Positions 28,824 to 40,350 are shown, numbered from the stretch's first letter. The stretch: DNA of 64,000 bases from Haloechinothrix aidingensis (GCF_013450155.1 NZ_JACCKD010000002.1:672531-736530); one strand, 5' to 3'. Notes: generated from the letters alone by a model not told the origin. A program made the numbers and translations.

Positions 28824-29662
28824 ACCAGGCTCTGCGCACCGAGACAGAGGGCGGCGTCCGCTCGATCGTGCTCGCCAGGCCCGAGCAGTACAACACCATC
28901 ACCCCGCAGCTGCGCGACGAGCTGGCCGAGGCCATCGACGACGCCGACCGCGACCCGCAGGTGCGGGTCATGTTGCTGCGCGCGGACGGTCCGGCCTTCT
29001 GCGCCGGTTACGGGCTCGACTGGTCGACCACCTACCAGGCCTCGGCGGAAAGCGCCGAGCAGAACTGGGATTCGGCACGGGATTTCCGGATGATGTCCCG
29101 GTTCGTCGACGTCTACCTCAAGCTCTGGTACGCGGCCAAACCGACCGTCTCGGCAGTGCACGGATGGTGCATCGCGGGCGGCACCGACATGGTGCTGTGC
29201 TCGGACATCATCGTGGCGTCCGAGTCGGCGGTCTTCGGCTACCCTCCTGCACGGGTGTGGGGTACGCCGACCACGGCCATGTGGGTGTACCGCATGGGGT
29301 TCGAGAAGGCCAAACGCTACCTGCTCACCGGGGACGAGATCCCCGCGCCGACCGCCGCCGAGATCGGTCTGATCGCCGAGTGCGTGCCGGACGCACGGCT
29401 CGACGAGCACGCGTTCGGGCTGGCCGAGCGGATGGCCCGGCTGCCGGGTAACCAGCTGGAGATGCTCAAGCTGCTGTGCAACCAGACGGCCGAGAACATG
29501 GGGTTCACGTCCTCCCGCACGCTCGGTACGTTCCTCGACGGCGTCGCCCGGCACACCCCGGAGGGGCAGGCGTTCGTGGACCGCGCCACCGAAGCGGGCT
29601 TCCGCCAGGCTGTCCGCGAGCGGGACGACCCGTTCGGCGACTACGGCTCGCGGCCCCGGTAA
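28820..29662 (+). CDS. Enoyl-CoA hydratase/isomerase family protein
   Basis: A 280-residue crotonase-fold protein. RPEQYNTITPQLRDEL (about 21-36) and ADGPAFCAGYGLDW (about 55-68) form the first part of the CoA site, and HGWCIAGGTDMVLCSD (about 114-129) gives the oxyanion hole. The later catalytic position in AVFGYPPARVWGTPTT lacks the E of classical hydratases in the E-x-x-x-G motif, so it may be an isomerase or hydrolase of the family rather than a hydratase. The ATG overlaps the dehydrogenase stop. Two Family B repeats follow before the convergent DUF255 gene. Confidence 0.88.
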   Translation: MNQALRTETEGGVRSIVLARPEQYNTITPQLRDELAEAIDDADRDPQVRVMLLRADGPAFCAGYGLDWSTTYQASAESAEQNWDSARDFRMMSRFVDVYLKLWYAAKPTVSAVHGWCIAGGTDMVLCSDIIVASESAVFGYPPARVWGTPTTAMWVYRMGFEKAKRYLLTGDEIPAPTAAEIGLIAECVPDARLDEHAFGLAERMARLPGNQLEMLKLLCNQTAENMGFTSSRTLGTFLDGVARHTPEGQAFVDRATEAGFRQAVRERDDPFGDYGSRPR

Positions 29663-29716
29663 CGCGCGGGTGCGCCGGGGCCTGCCTCGGCGCACCCGCT
29701 CCGCCTTGGCCGGGCC

Positions 29717-29779
29717 GGTGGGAGCCGAAGGTGACATTCGGTTCTTCTAAGGAGCCGGATGTCACCTTCGGCTCTCACC
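29717..29779. repeat. Family B hairpin repeat, copy 2
   Basis: Arms of 28 bases (29717-29744 and 29752-29779) pair completely if G-T wobbles are allowed, with a 7-base loop. The left arm includes GGAGCCGAAGGTGACATTCG. It is between convergent genes and tandem with copy 3, 13 bases further on. Confidence 0.85.
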
Positions 29780-29792
29780 ACCCGCGCACGCA

Positions 29793-29855
29793 GGAGGGAG
29801 CCCAAGGTGGCCTTGGTTCCATAGAAGGAGCCGAACGTGACATTCGGCTCCCACC
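29793..29855. repeat. Family B repeat, copy 3
   Basis: A 63-base element starting GGAGGGAGCCCAAGG and ending GGCTCCCACC. It matches 60913-60974 in about 58 of 63 positions, although the two are 31 kb apart. The ends pair, but the middle is less regular than in copy 2; GCCGAA and TTCGGC form a smaller inner stem on the right side. Confidence 0.85.
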
Positions 29856-29864
29856 CCGGTGATG

Positions 29865-31874
<2,010 letters not shown>

Positions 31875-31912
31875 GCCTCCAGCGTGACAGACCCCGCGCA
31901 GGCCGTCGGACG

Positions 31913-32308
31913 TTACCGCCCCGATGCCGGCCCGGGCGCACCGTCGGGCCCGGCACGATCACCGTGCTCGACCCGAGGCCCGGCAGAGTCCGGCGCGGCG
32001 CCACCGGCACCGTCGACACCAGCGGCGTCGGCCGATCCGCCGTCCCGCGCGGCGCCCTCGCCGTCCCCGGCAGCGTCGGTGCCGTCACCGTCGAAGCTCG
32101 TGGGGACGCGGCCGAGATGCCTGGTCATCGAGCGCACGAGCAGCGCGACGGCGATGAAGAACAGCAGCAGCACGAGCAGGCCGAGCGGTGACGACTTGCC
32201 GAAGTCCTCACCCTGCCCGCCGTTGTCACCCTGACCGGGTTGCTGAGCGAGCACGATCGCGGCGGCGTGTGCCGCAGGCACCGTCAGGCTAGTCACTGTC
32301 GTGGGCAT
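31913..32308 (-). CDS. Small membrane protein with acidic tail (Rv1083-like position)
   Basis: A 131-residue protein with a moderately hydrophobic N terminus ([20 protein letters not shown], possibly a signal peptide), a strong membrane helix at about 41-58 ([18 protein letters not shown]), a basic patch ([11 protein letters not shown]) and a Gly/Ala/Asp-rich tail that is probably disordered. The [14 protein letters not shown] motif is like small proteins encoded beside mca in Actinobacteria. Function unknown. It is downstream of mca on the same strand with nine bases between, so they are probably one operon. Confidence 0.7.
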   Translation of the reverse strand: MPTTVTSLTVPAAHAAAIVLAQQPGQGDNGGQGEDFGKSSPLGLLVLLLFFIAVALLVRSMTRHLGRVPTSFDGDGTDAAGDGEGAARDGGSADAAGVDGAGGAAPDSAGPRVEHGDRAGPDGAPGPASGR

Positions 32309-32317
32309 GTTCCCGGC

Positions 32318-33211
32318 TCATTCCTCTATCCCCGCGAACAGGTCGTCCTCGGGCAGCGTGCTGTCCACCAGGCTGCGGACCAGCTCGTACTCCTCAGTGG
32401 GCCATACCTCGCGCTGCATGTCGAGGGGCACGGCGAACCACCGGCTGTTCGGGTCGATCTGCGTGGCGTGCGCCTTCAGCGCCTCGTCCCGCACGTGGAA
32501 GTAGTCGGCGCAGTGCACCCGCGTGGTTACCCGCTCCATCACGTCGGCCTTGTCCGGGTCCCACTTGCCGAGCCACTCCCCGTACGGCGACTCCAGCCCG
32601 CGCGCGAGCAGGGCCTCGTGGAACGTGCTGATCTTGGCGCGGGAGAAGCCGTGCGAGTAGTAGAGCTTGAGCGGCTGCCATGGCTCACCGGCATCCGGGA
32701 ACCGGCTCGGGTCGCCTGCCGCGTCGAACGCCGCGACCGAGATCTCGTGGCACCGGATGTGGTCCGGATGCGGGTAGCCGCCGTTCTCGTCATAGGTCAC
32801 CAGCACGTGCGGCCGGAACTCGCGAATCTCGCGGACCAGCGCCTCCGTCGACTCCTCGAGGGGGACCAGCGCGAAACACCCCTCCGGCAACGGCGGCAGC
32901 GGCTCGCCCTCCGGCAGGCCCGAGTCGAGGAAACCGAGCCAGCTGTGGCTGACCCCGAGGACCTTCGCCGCGGTGGCCATCTCCTCTCGGCGCACCTCGG
33001 TGAGGTTGGCGTTGACCTCGGGCCGGTCCATCGCCTTGTTCAGCACACTGCCGGCCTCACCTCCGGTGCAGGTCACGACCCGTACCTCGTGCCCATCGGC
33101 CACGTATCGAGCCATGGTCGCAGCGCCCTTGCTCGATTCGTCGTCCGGATGAGCGTGCACCGCCATCATGCGCAGCCCGCCAGCCTGACGCTCCCCGGTG
33201 CTCTCGTCCAT
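32318..33211 (-). CDS. mca: Mycothiol S-conjugate amidase
   Basis: A 297-residue LmbE/PIG-L zinc amidase. AHPDDE (20-25) and [12 protein letters not shown] (about 144-155) supply the zinc ligands; [19 protein letters not shown] and [17 protein letters not shown] are typical of Mca rather than MshB. Mca cleaves mycothiol S-conjugates to release mercapturic acids for export, a detoxification route limited to mycothiol-making Actinobacteria. Start ATG 33211 (MDESTG) is favoured; ATGs at 33169/33166 just before AVHAHPDDE are alternatives. It corresponds to Rv1082 and is divergent from the DUF4307 gene. Confidence 0.94.
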   Translation of the reverse strand: MDESTGERQAGGLRMMAVHAHPDDESSKGAATMARYVADGHEVRVVTCTGGEAGSVLNKAMDRPEVNANLTEVRREEMATAAKVLGVSHSWLGFLDSGLPEGEPLPPLPEGCFALVPLEESTEALVREIREFRPHVLVTYDENGGYPHPDHIRCHEISVAAFDAAGDPSRFPDAGEPWQPLKLYYSHGFSRAKISTFHEALLARGLESPYGEWLGKWDPDKADVMERVTTRVHCADYFHVRDEALKAHATQIDPNSRWFAVPLDMQREVWPTEEYELVRSLVDSTLPEDDLFAGIEE

Positions 33212-33331
33212 GCTCCGCGACCCCTTCGTCCGAGTTCCCGCGACCAACCCTGTGTGCCCGGCGCACCGCATACGCGGATACTGAACCTATTGTCCTCGAA
33301 TCCATGACAATAGCGTTCAGGAGGGTTGGTT

Positions 33332-33790
33332 GTGGGCCATGCCGGTTCGACCCCGCCCGAGGGGCTGCCCGAGGGCCGCTACGGGCCGACCCGGTCGGCC
33401 GGTAGCCGCCGGTGGCGGCGATGGCTGTTCACCGGAACGGCGGTCGTGGTCGCCAGCGCGGTCGCGTTCGTGGGGTACACCAACCTCGGGTCCGCCCCGA
33501 TCTCGGCCGAACGGATCGGATTCGACGTGCGGTCCGACGACGCCATGGAGATCACGATCCGGGTGAGAAGGGACGAACCCGAACGTCCAGCGGTCTGCAT
33601 CGTGCGCGTTCGGGACTCGGCAGGCTCGGAGAGCGGGCGCAAGGAGGTCTACGTCGCCCCGTCGGACGGGGATACCGTACTCAGCGCCGTCGTCCGGAGT
33701 GCCCGACCGCCGGTCACGGCGGACACGTTCGCGTGCTCGTACGACGTCCCGGAGTACCTGGCCCCCTCCGACGGCGGAACCACCGGCTGA
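33332..33790 (+). CDS. DUF4307 membrane-anchored protein
   Basis: A 152-residue protein with a cytoplasmic basic N terminus (GSRRWRRW), one membrane helix (about 32-48, LFTGTAVVVASAVAFVGYT) and an exported domain of about 100 residues with one paired-cysteine pattern (VCIVRV and FACSYDVPE). This matches DUF4307 (Rv1081c). The start is GTG 33332 because AGGAGG at 33319-33324 gives good spacing; an in-frame TTG two codons earlier is possible. Function unknown. It lies in the conserved mca-greA neighbourhood. Confidence 0.82.
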   Translation: MGHAGSTPPEGLPEGRYGPTRSAGSRRWRRWLFTGTAVVVASAVAFVGYTNLGSAPISAERIGFDVRSDDAMEITIRVRRDEPERPAVCIVRVRDSAGSESGRKEVYVAPSDGDTVLSAVVRSARPPVTADTFACSYDVPEYLAPSDGGTTG

Positions 33791-34105
33791 GCCCGGACCC
33801 GGCCCTGCGCACCGCGACACGGCGGGACGCCGACACGGCACGGCGGCTCGACCCGCGTCCTGGCTTGCGTCCTGGCTTGCGTCCTGGCGCCGCGTCCTGG
33901 AACTGCGCTGCGCGGAACCCACCTGAGCTGGGATTCACGTATGCGGGGGACCGTTACTCACGGGCGTCATCGGGCTCATCGTGATATTCTCGTCTATCGG
34001 CACGGTCCACGACGGGCCGTGTCTTTCGTTATATGTGTCGTTGGGAGGCAGCGGCACAGCCGGCGCGACACCCGCGTTGGTAGACGTACCGAGGAGATGG
34101 TGACC
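33791..34105. other. 315-base region upstream of greA
   Basis: No gene is apparent. It starts with three to four copies of a 12-base unit GCGTCCTGGCTT (33855-33900) and then becomes less GC-rich from about 33930 to 34030, where the greA promoter is expected; TATTCT near 33985 and TTATAT near 34030 are -10-like but have no good -35 element at normal spacing. Confidence 0.45.
33855..33900. repeat. Short tandem repeat, 12-base unit
   Basis: GCGTCCTGGCTT occurs twice exactly at 33855-33878, then a third copy with one altered end, and a partial fourth. It is non-coding and about 205 bases upstream of greA. Confidence 0.7.
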
Positions 34106-34594
34106 GTGAGCGACGCCAAGGTGACCTGGTTGACGCAGGATGCCTACGACAGGCTCAAGCGCGAACTCGATGAGCTGATCGATAATCGCCCGGTCATCGC
34201 CGCGAAAATCAACGAGAGTCGCGAAGAGGGCGACCTCAGGGAGAACGGCGGTTACCACGCCGCGCGCGAGGAGCAGGGTCAGCAGGAGGCGCGCATCAGG
34301 TACCTCCAGGAGCTGCTCCGCAACGCCAAGGTCGGAGAAGCCCCGAAGAGCGACGGTCGCGCGGAACCGGGCATGGTCCTCACCATCCGTTACGCAGGCG
34401 AGGACGAGGAAGAGCAGTTCCTGCTCGCCACGCGCGAAGAGGGTGGCCAGGACGACTACGAGGTGTACTCGCCCGAGTCCCCACTGGGCAAGGCCTTACT
34501 CGGCGCCACGGAAGGCGAAGAGCGGGAGTACGAGCTGCCGAACGGCAGCACGGAGAAGGTCACGTTGATCAAGGCGGTCCCGTACACGCGCTGA
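34106..34594 (+). CDS. greA: Transcription elongation factor GreA
   Basis: A 162-residue GreA. The N-terminal coiled coil (about 1-75) contains [20 protein letters not shown] with the acidic residues at the tip that reach the RNA polymerase active site; the C-terminal FKBP-like domain ends in [20 protein letters not shown] and VPNG-like [10 protein letters not shown]. It rescues backtracked polymerase by stimulating RNA cleavage. Start GTG 34106 ([17 protein letters not shown]) is chosen over ATG 34097 because the GAGGAG at 34091-34096 then has nine-base spacing. Codon 131 is TTA, rare in this DNA. It matches Rv1080c. Confidence 0.95.
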   Translation: MSDAKVTWLTQDAYDRLKRELDELIDNRPVIAAKINESREEGDLRENGGYHAAREEQGQQEARIRYLQELLRNAKVGEAPKSDGRAEPGMVLTIRYAGEDEEEQFLLATREEGGQDDYEVYSPESPLGKALLGATEGEEREYELPNGSTEKVTLIKAVPYTR

Positions 34595-34619
34595 GCCGGG
34601 CCGGCTGAGCACTACCCGC

Positions 34620-34663
34620 TGCCGGCGTCGCGGGCGGAGCAGGCAACGCTCGCGACGCCGGCA
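34620..34663. terminator. Terminator between greA and the Lrp gene
   Basis: Thirteen-base perfect arms (TGCCGGCGTCGCG at 34620-34632, complement at 34651-34663) with an 18-base loop between two convergent genes; no T tract, as usual at high GC. Confidence 0.7.
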
Positions 34664-34693
34664 CGCGTGTGCCTGTCCGGGCCCGCGCGGGAC

Positions 34694-35170
34694 TCAACGC
34701 CGGGCGATGCGTTCGAGCAGCGGCCGGATCCTCGGCGGTACCGGGGTGGACAGCGCGATGGAGGTCGATGTCCGCCGTACCCCTGCGACGTCGACAACCG
34801 TGTCGATCACCCGTTGCAGGTCGTCGTTGGATCGCGCGACCATCCGCACGAACAGGTCGCCCTGCCCGGTCGTGGCATGCACCTCGCACACCTCGTCGAT
34901 CGCCGCGAGCGCGTCCGAGACGTACTCGCGTTGCCCCTGGGCGATCTCGAGAACGGCGAACGCGGTGAGCGCGTAGCCGAGCGAGCCCGGCTCGATATCC
35001 GGAGGAAACCCGCGCACCACGTGCTGCGCGCTGAGCCGGTCCAGCCGTGCCTGCACGGTGCCGCGCGCTACCCCCAGGCGGCGCGCGCACTCGAGCACGC
35101 CGAGCCGGGGCTCGTCGGCCAGCAGCAGCAGGAGCCGCGCGTCCAGCGCGTCCAGCGATGACCCGTCCAC
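34694..35170 (-). CDS. Lrp/AsnC family regulator
   Basis: A 158-residue Lrp/AsnC regulator. The winged HTH (about 6-60) includes PRLGVLECARRLGVARGTVQ and ARLDRL; the RAM/ActD domain (about 70-150) has CEVHATTGQGDLFVRMVARS, the amino-acid-binding beta-strand region. It is divergent from the hppD gene and shares a 268-base control region with clear dyads, so it likely regulates tyrosine or phenylalanine breakdown and itself, with an aromatic amino acid or keto acid as effector (inference from position). Start is GTG 35170. Confidence 0.88.
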   Translation of the reverse strand: MDGSSLDALDARLLLLLADEPRLGVLECARRLGVARGTVQARLDRLSAQHVVRGFPPDIEPGSLGYALTAFAVLEIAQGQREYVSDALAAIDEVCEVHATTGQGDLFVRMVARSNDDLQRVIDTVVDVAGVRRTSTSIALSTPVPPRIRPLLERIARR

Positions 35171-35221
35171 GACATCTCCCTATACACGTTGCTCAATATG
35201 ATCGACGCTATCGGACTATGA

Positions 35222-35269
35222 TTGCACATTTTGCCTAGTTCAAAATGAGTCTTTTGCACATCTTGCCTC
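35222..35269. promoter_or_regulatory. Probable Lrp operators in the hppD control region
   Basis: A dyad CATTTTG-N7-CAAAATG (35227-35247), an overlapping CAAAA-N6-TTTTG (35241-35256), and a direct repeat TTGCACAT(T/C)TTGCCT at 35222 and 35254, 32 bases or about three DNA turns apart. This AT-rich cluster is unlike the surroundings and suits phased binding by an Lrp octamer. Confidence 0.6.
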
Positions 35270-35273
35270 ATAG

Positions 35274-36638
<1,365 letters not shown>

Positions 36639-36672
36639 GCCATCGCACCCGGCACAGCCGTCCGGCAGCCGG

Positions 36673-36721
36673 GCGGGGCGGCGGGAACAGGCACAGCGTG
36701 GTGCGTGCCCCGCCGCCCCGC
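36673..36721. terminator. Terminator between hppD and ilvA
   Basis: Perfect 13-base GC arms (GCGGGGCGGCGGG at 36673-36685, complement at 36709-36721) with a 23-base loop between convergent genes; the stem ends four bases before the ilvA stop. Confidence 0.7.
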
Positions 36722-36724
36722 TAC

Positions 36725-37930
36725 TCAGGACATGATGGTGTAGCCGGCGCGCTGCAGCTCGGCCGCCACCTCGGCGCAGTGTTCGGGGCCCCTGGTCTCC
36801 AGGTTGAGCGACACCTCGACCTCCTCGAGCTCGAGCGCTCCCGCGGTACGCGAATGTTCCACGTCGAGCACGTTGGCCCCGAGCTCACCCACGCGCGTCA
36901 GCAGCACACCAAGCGAACCCGGCCTGTCGCGTACCCGCAGGCGCAACGAGAGGTACCGGCCACCGGCGATCATGCCGTGCCGGATGATGCGCAGCAGCAG
37001 CAGTGGGTCGACGTTTCCCCCGGAAAGCACGGCTACGATCGGCGGTTGGAAACGATGCTCGTGTTCGAGCAGGGCCGCCACCGCCGCCGCACCCGCGGGT
37101 TCGACGACGAGCTTGCGGCGCTCCAGGCACAGCAGGACGGCGCGCGAGAGCGACTCCTCGCTGACGGTGACGACCTCGTCCACCAGCGAATCCACGTGGG
37201 ACAGGCCCACGGGGCCAGGCGTCCCCACCGCGATCCCGTCGGCGACCGTGTTCGTGCTGGCCAGCGAGACCGGCTGACCCGCCCGCAACGACGGTGGGAA
37301 CGCCGCCGCGTTCGCAGCCTGCACGGCGACGACCCTGGCGTCCGGTTTGCGTTCGCGCAGTGCCGCGCCGATCCCGGAGACGAGGCCGCCCCCGCCGGTC
37401 GCGACCAGCACGGTCGCCACGTCCGGCACCTGCTCCAATACCTCCAGCCCGACCGTGCCCTGCCCGGCGATGATGTCGGGATGGTCGAAGGGATGGATGA
37501 ACACCGCCCCTGTCCGCTCGGAGAACTCGGTGGCCCGCTGTAACGTCTCCTCGAGTTGGCCACCGTGCAGGTGCACGTCGGCGCCGTAGTCGCGGGTCGC
37601 GGCAAGCTTCGGCAGCGGGGCACGCTCCGGCATGAACACCGTCGAACGAATGCCGAGCAGCGATGCCGCCAGCGCCACACCCTGGGCGTGGTTACCGGCA
37701 CTGGCCGCGACGACGCCGTGCGCGCGCTGCTCCAGACTGAGGTTGTGAATCCGCGTGTAGGCACCGCGGATCTTGAACGAACCGGTTCGTTGCAGGTTCT
37801 CGCACTTCAGGTGCACATCCCCGCCATGCAGGCGCGCGAGGTCCATCGCGTGCTCCATGGGGGTGTATCGCACCACGTCCGCGAGGGTGTCGCGCGCGGT
37901 GTCGATATGGTCGATCGTGACTAGGCTCAT
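36725..37930 (-). CDS. ilvA: Threonine ammonia-lyase
   Basis: A 401-residue PLP enzyme that makes 2-oxobutyrate from threonine. The PLP lysine is K53 (GSFKIRGAY); the phosphate loop is GGGGLVSGIG (about 180-189). A single C-terminal ACT-type domain (about 325-401, RVRDRPGSLGVLLTRVGELG) is shorter than the double regulatory domain of biosynthetic E. coli IlvA (514 residues), so it resembles the 400-residue form that can serve both isoleucine synthesis and catabolism. ATG at 37930. The codon for L in EETLQRA is TTA. It is divergent from a small membrane protein gene. Confidence 0.92.
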   Translation of the reverse strand: MSLVTIDHIDTARDTLADVVRYTPMEHAMDLARLHGGDVHLKCENLQRTGSFKIRGAYTRIHNLSLEQRAHGVVAASAGNHAQGVALAASLLGIRSTVFMPERAPLPKLAATRDYGADVHLHGGQLEETLQRATEFSERTGAVFIHPFDHPDIIAGQGTVGLEVLEQVPDVATVLVATGGGGLVSGIGAALRERKPDARVVAVQAANAAAFPPSLRAGQPVSLASTNTVADGIAVGTPGPVGLSHVDSLVDEVVTVSEESLSRAVLLCLERRKLVVEPAGAAAVAALLEHEHRFQPPIVAVLSGGNVDPLLLLRIIRHGMIAGGRYLSLRLRVRDRPGSLGVLLTRVGELGANVLDVEHSRTAGALELEEVEVSLNLETRGPEHCAEVAAELQRAGYTIMS

Positions 37931-38041
37931 AACGCCTGATCATGCCACCCGGACCGCGCTACGGGACACGCCAGTCACATCGCCCAGCACGCCCAGGTAC
38001 GCTGGGTGGCGCACGTAACACGTACGTTCAGGAGCTGCGAC

Positions 38042-38290
38042 ATGGCACTGGGGCACGGGAGACTTCGCGAGGCGACCGCCCTGTTCGGCGCCGTCGGTTC
38101 GGCGGTCGCTCTCACCGGTGCCGCCTTCTTCACCGTGCAGCACGCCACCTGCGACGACCCCGGGATGTACGTCCGCTCGGACAGCCACGTCGAGCTGATC
38201 CGTGGTTGCGTCGACCCCGCGCAGGTCCCCGAGGCGCCGCGTCCCCAGCAGGAGGCAGGCGCCGTGCCGGGCGCGGAGCTGGGCGACTGA
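38042..38290 (+). CDS. Small membrane protein, unknown
   Basis: An 82-residue protein with one membrane helix (about 10-30, ATALFGAVGSAVALTGAAFF) followed by an outside part with two cysteines (HATCDDPGMY and RGCVDPAQVP) that could pair, and a Pro/Glu/Ala tail. The start is ATG 38042 with an AGGAGC element ahead. I do not recognise a family. It converges with metB, with a stem-loop terminator between them. Confidence 0.6.
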   Translation: MALGHGRLREATALFGAVGSAVALTGAAFFTVQHATCDDPGMYVRSDSHVELIRGCVDPAQVPEAPRPQQEAGAVPGAELGD

Positions 38291-38331
38291 CCCCGGCACG
38301 CTCGGGAACGCCTGCTCGCGAGCCCGGCAGC

Positions 38332-38368
38332 CGGCCACGCGGCCAACGCCGCGGCCTCCGTGTGGCCG
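38332..38368. terminator. Terminator between small membrane gene and metB
   Basis: CGGCCACGCGG at 38332-38342 pairs with 38358-38368 (one G-T wobble) with a 15-base loop, between convergent genes. Confidence 0.55.
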
Positions 38369-38380
38369 CCGGTTCCGCCC

Positions 38381-39538
38381 CTACTCCAGTGCCGCGCGCA
38401 GGTCGGCCACCAGGTCATCACCGTTCTCGATACCGACCGACAGCCGCAGCAGGTTCGACGGCACCTGGAGCAACGACCCGGCGACGCTCGCGTGCGTCAT
38501 CTGGCCCGGATGCTCGATCAGCGACTCGATGCCGCCCAACGACTCGGCGAGCGTGAAGAGCTGGGTCCGGGCGGCCGTCTCCAGCGCGTGTGGCTCGCCC
38601 CCGTCGAGCGTGAACGACACCATCCCGCCGAACCGCAGCATCTGCTTGGCCGCGCGTTCGTGTCCGGGGTGCTCCGGCAGGCCCGGGTAGTAGACCTGCG
38701 AGACCCGCGGATGATCCACCAGTTCCGCGGCGATCCGCTCGGCGTTGTCGCAGTGCCGCTCCATCCGCACCGCCAGCGTCTTCATGCCGCGCATCGTCAA
38801 CCAGCTGTCGAACGGCCCCGGAACGGCACCCGAGCAGTTGCGCAGGAAGAACAGCTGCTCACGCAGCTCATCGGAGTTGGTGACCACGGACCCGCCGACC
38901 ACGTCGGAGTGGCCGCCCAGGTACTTCGTGGTGGAGTGCACGACGACGTCGGCACCGAGATCCAGGGGTTGCTGCAGGTACGGGGTGGCGAAGGTGTTGT
39001 CCACGACCAGGCGAGCCCCACCGTCGTGCGCGAGCTCGGCCAGCGCGGCCAGATCCGGGATCCCCAGCAACGGGTTGCTCGGAGACTCGCACCAGACGAG
39101 CTTGGTCTCCGGTCGCAGCGCGGCGCGCACCTCGTCGGCCGAGGTGAGGTCGGCGACGCTGTACCGCACGCCCCAGCCGGTCAGAACCTTGTCGATGAGC
39201 CGGAACGTGCCACCATAGGCATCGTTGCCCAGCACCAGATGATCTCCTGGCCGGAGCGCGGCGCGGATCACCGCGTCAGAGGCGGCCATCCCGGACGCGA
39301 ACGCCAGACCGTGCCGGGCCCGTTCGAGCGCCGCGATCGCCTCCTCGGAGGCGCTGCGGGTGGGGTTGGCGGTCCGGGAGTACTCGTAGTCACCCTCACG
39401 GGTACCACCGACACCGTCCTGCGCATAGGTGGAGGTCTGGTAGATCGGCGCGATCACGGCGCCGGTACGTGGGTCGGGGTGCTGGCCCGCGTGGATCGCA
39501 CGCGTCTCGAAGCCGTAGTGGGAGTCGTCGTGAACCAT
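38381..39538 (-). CDS. metB: Cystathionine gamma-synthase
   Basis: A 385-residue Cys/Met metabolism PLP enzyme. The PLP lysine is K205 (HSTTKYLGGH), YEYSRTANPTR (51-61) and the tail SVGIEN are typical. It condenses an activated homoserine ester with cysteine to give cystathionine. Cystathionine gamma-lyase is the alternative in this family; gene position beside cbs (as Rv1079 and Rv1077) supports MetB, but the two activities are hard to separate by sequence. ATG 39538 (MVHDDSHYGFETRAIHAGQ). Confidence 0.9.
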   Translation of the reverse strand: MVHDDSHYGFETRAIHAGQHPDPRTGAVIAPIYQTSTYAQDGVGGTREGDYEYSRTANPTRSASEEAIAALERARHGLAFASGMAASDAVIRAALRPGDHLVLGNDAYGGTFRLIDKVLTGWGVRYSVADLTSADEVRAALRPETKLVWCESPSNPLLGIPDLAALAELAHDGGARLVVDNTFATPYLQQPLDLGADVVVHSTTKYLGGHSDVVGGSVVTNSDELREQLFFLRNCSGAVPGPFDSWLTMRGMKTLAVRMERHCDNAERIAAELVDHPRVSQVYYPGLPEHPGHERAAKQMLRFGGMVSFTLDGGEPHALETAARTQLFTLAESLGGIESLIEHPGQMTHASVAGSLLQVPSNLLRLSVGIENGDDLVADLRAALE

Positions 39539-39624
39539 GCCGCCAGCCTACGACGTCACCAGCCGCACGGACGAGGTACCGCGTCTCACGGCCGGCCCGG
39601 TTCCGCTGCCCGGCCTGGACCGCG

Positions 39625-40350
39625 TCATTCCGGCCGCTGGGAGTAGGGATCCGGCGTCATCGGCTGCTGGGGCGGGTACCCGGGATAGGGCGGCGGAGCA
39701 CCGTACGGTGGCATGTTCGCGGTCACCGGCTTCGTACCCTGCTCGCACCATCGCCGGGTCGGGCGGACCAGCGCCAGGATCAGCGTGACGATCGCCGGCA
39801 ACAGCACGAAGAACATGGCAACCCCACCGACGACCATGGCGGCGCCGAGCACGGACTCGGCCTCCTGGGCAGGCGCCCCTGTCGACGAGCCCTGGCCTGC
39901 GAACTCCTCGACCATCGAGTCGAGCACGACCCACGTGAGGATGAAGGAGACGATCGAGGACAGGATGACGAGCACGCACCCGGAAGCGACCATCCAGCGG
40001 CCCGCGGCCTTCTTCATGAACAGCAGCACGGCACCGCCGATCAGCAACCCGACGATCACGAGCTGAACCGACCCGCCGATGAAGCCGGCGGCCTGCGTCC
40101 AGCCCGGGATCGCGGACTCCACCCGTGCCCGCTCGCCAGCCGTGAGTTCCGCGTCGAACATCTCGACGGACATCGCGCTGAGCATGAAAGCCTGCACAGC
40201 GCCCCAGGCGGCGAACACCCCACCGAGACACGCCAGTACCCCTGCGGTGATCGCGGTGCCGCCGCTCGCGGGCGGTTCCGCGTCGGTGTAGCCCGGATAG
40301 GCAGGCATCGCCGGGTACCCACCCTGCGCCGGGTACTGCGGGTAGCTCAT
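39625..40350 (-). CDS. Tyr/Pro-rich multi-pass membrane protein
   Basis: A 241-residue protein. The N terminus (MSYPQYPAQGGYPAMPAYPG) and C terminus (MPPYGAPPPYPGYPPQQP) are Pro/Tyr/Gly-rich; between them are about four membrane helices (starting near residue 32, 92, 120 and 175). The layout resembles the membrane protein upstream of it on the same strand and the proline-rich antigen Pra (Rv1078) that lies between metB and cbs in mycobacteria. Function is unknown; such tails may mediate protein contacts at the membrane. ATG 40350. Confidence 0.7.
   Translation of the reverse strand: MSYPQYPAQGGYPAMPAYPGYTDAEPPASGGTAITAGVLACLGGVFAAWGAVQAFMLSAMSVEMFDAELTAGERARVESAIPGWTQAAGFIGGSVQLVIVGLLIGGAVLLFMKKAAGRWMVASGCVLVILSSIVSFILTWVVLDSMVEEFAGQGSSTGAPAQEAESVLGAAMVVGGVAMFFVLLPAIVTLILALVRPTRRWCEQGTKPVTANMPPYGAPPPYPGYPPQQPMTPDPYSQRPE

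Noticed and set aside
29793-29855. Family B repeats considered as insertion sequence ends
   Set aside because: No transposase is encoded between copies and the copies are complete short hairpins rather than terminal repeats of one element.
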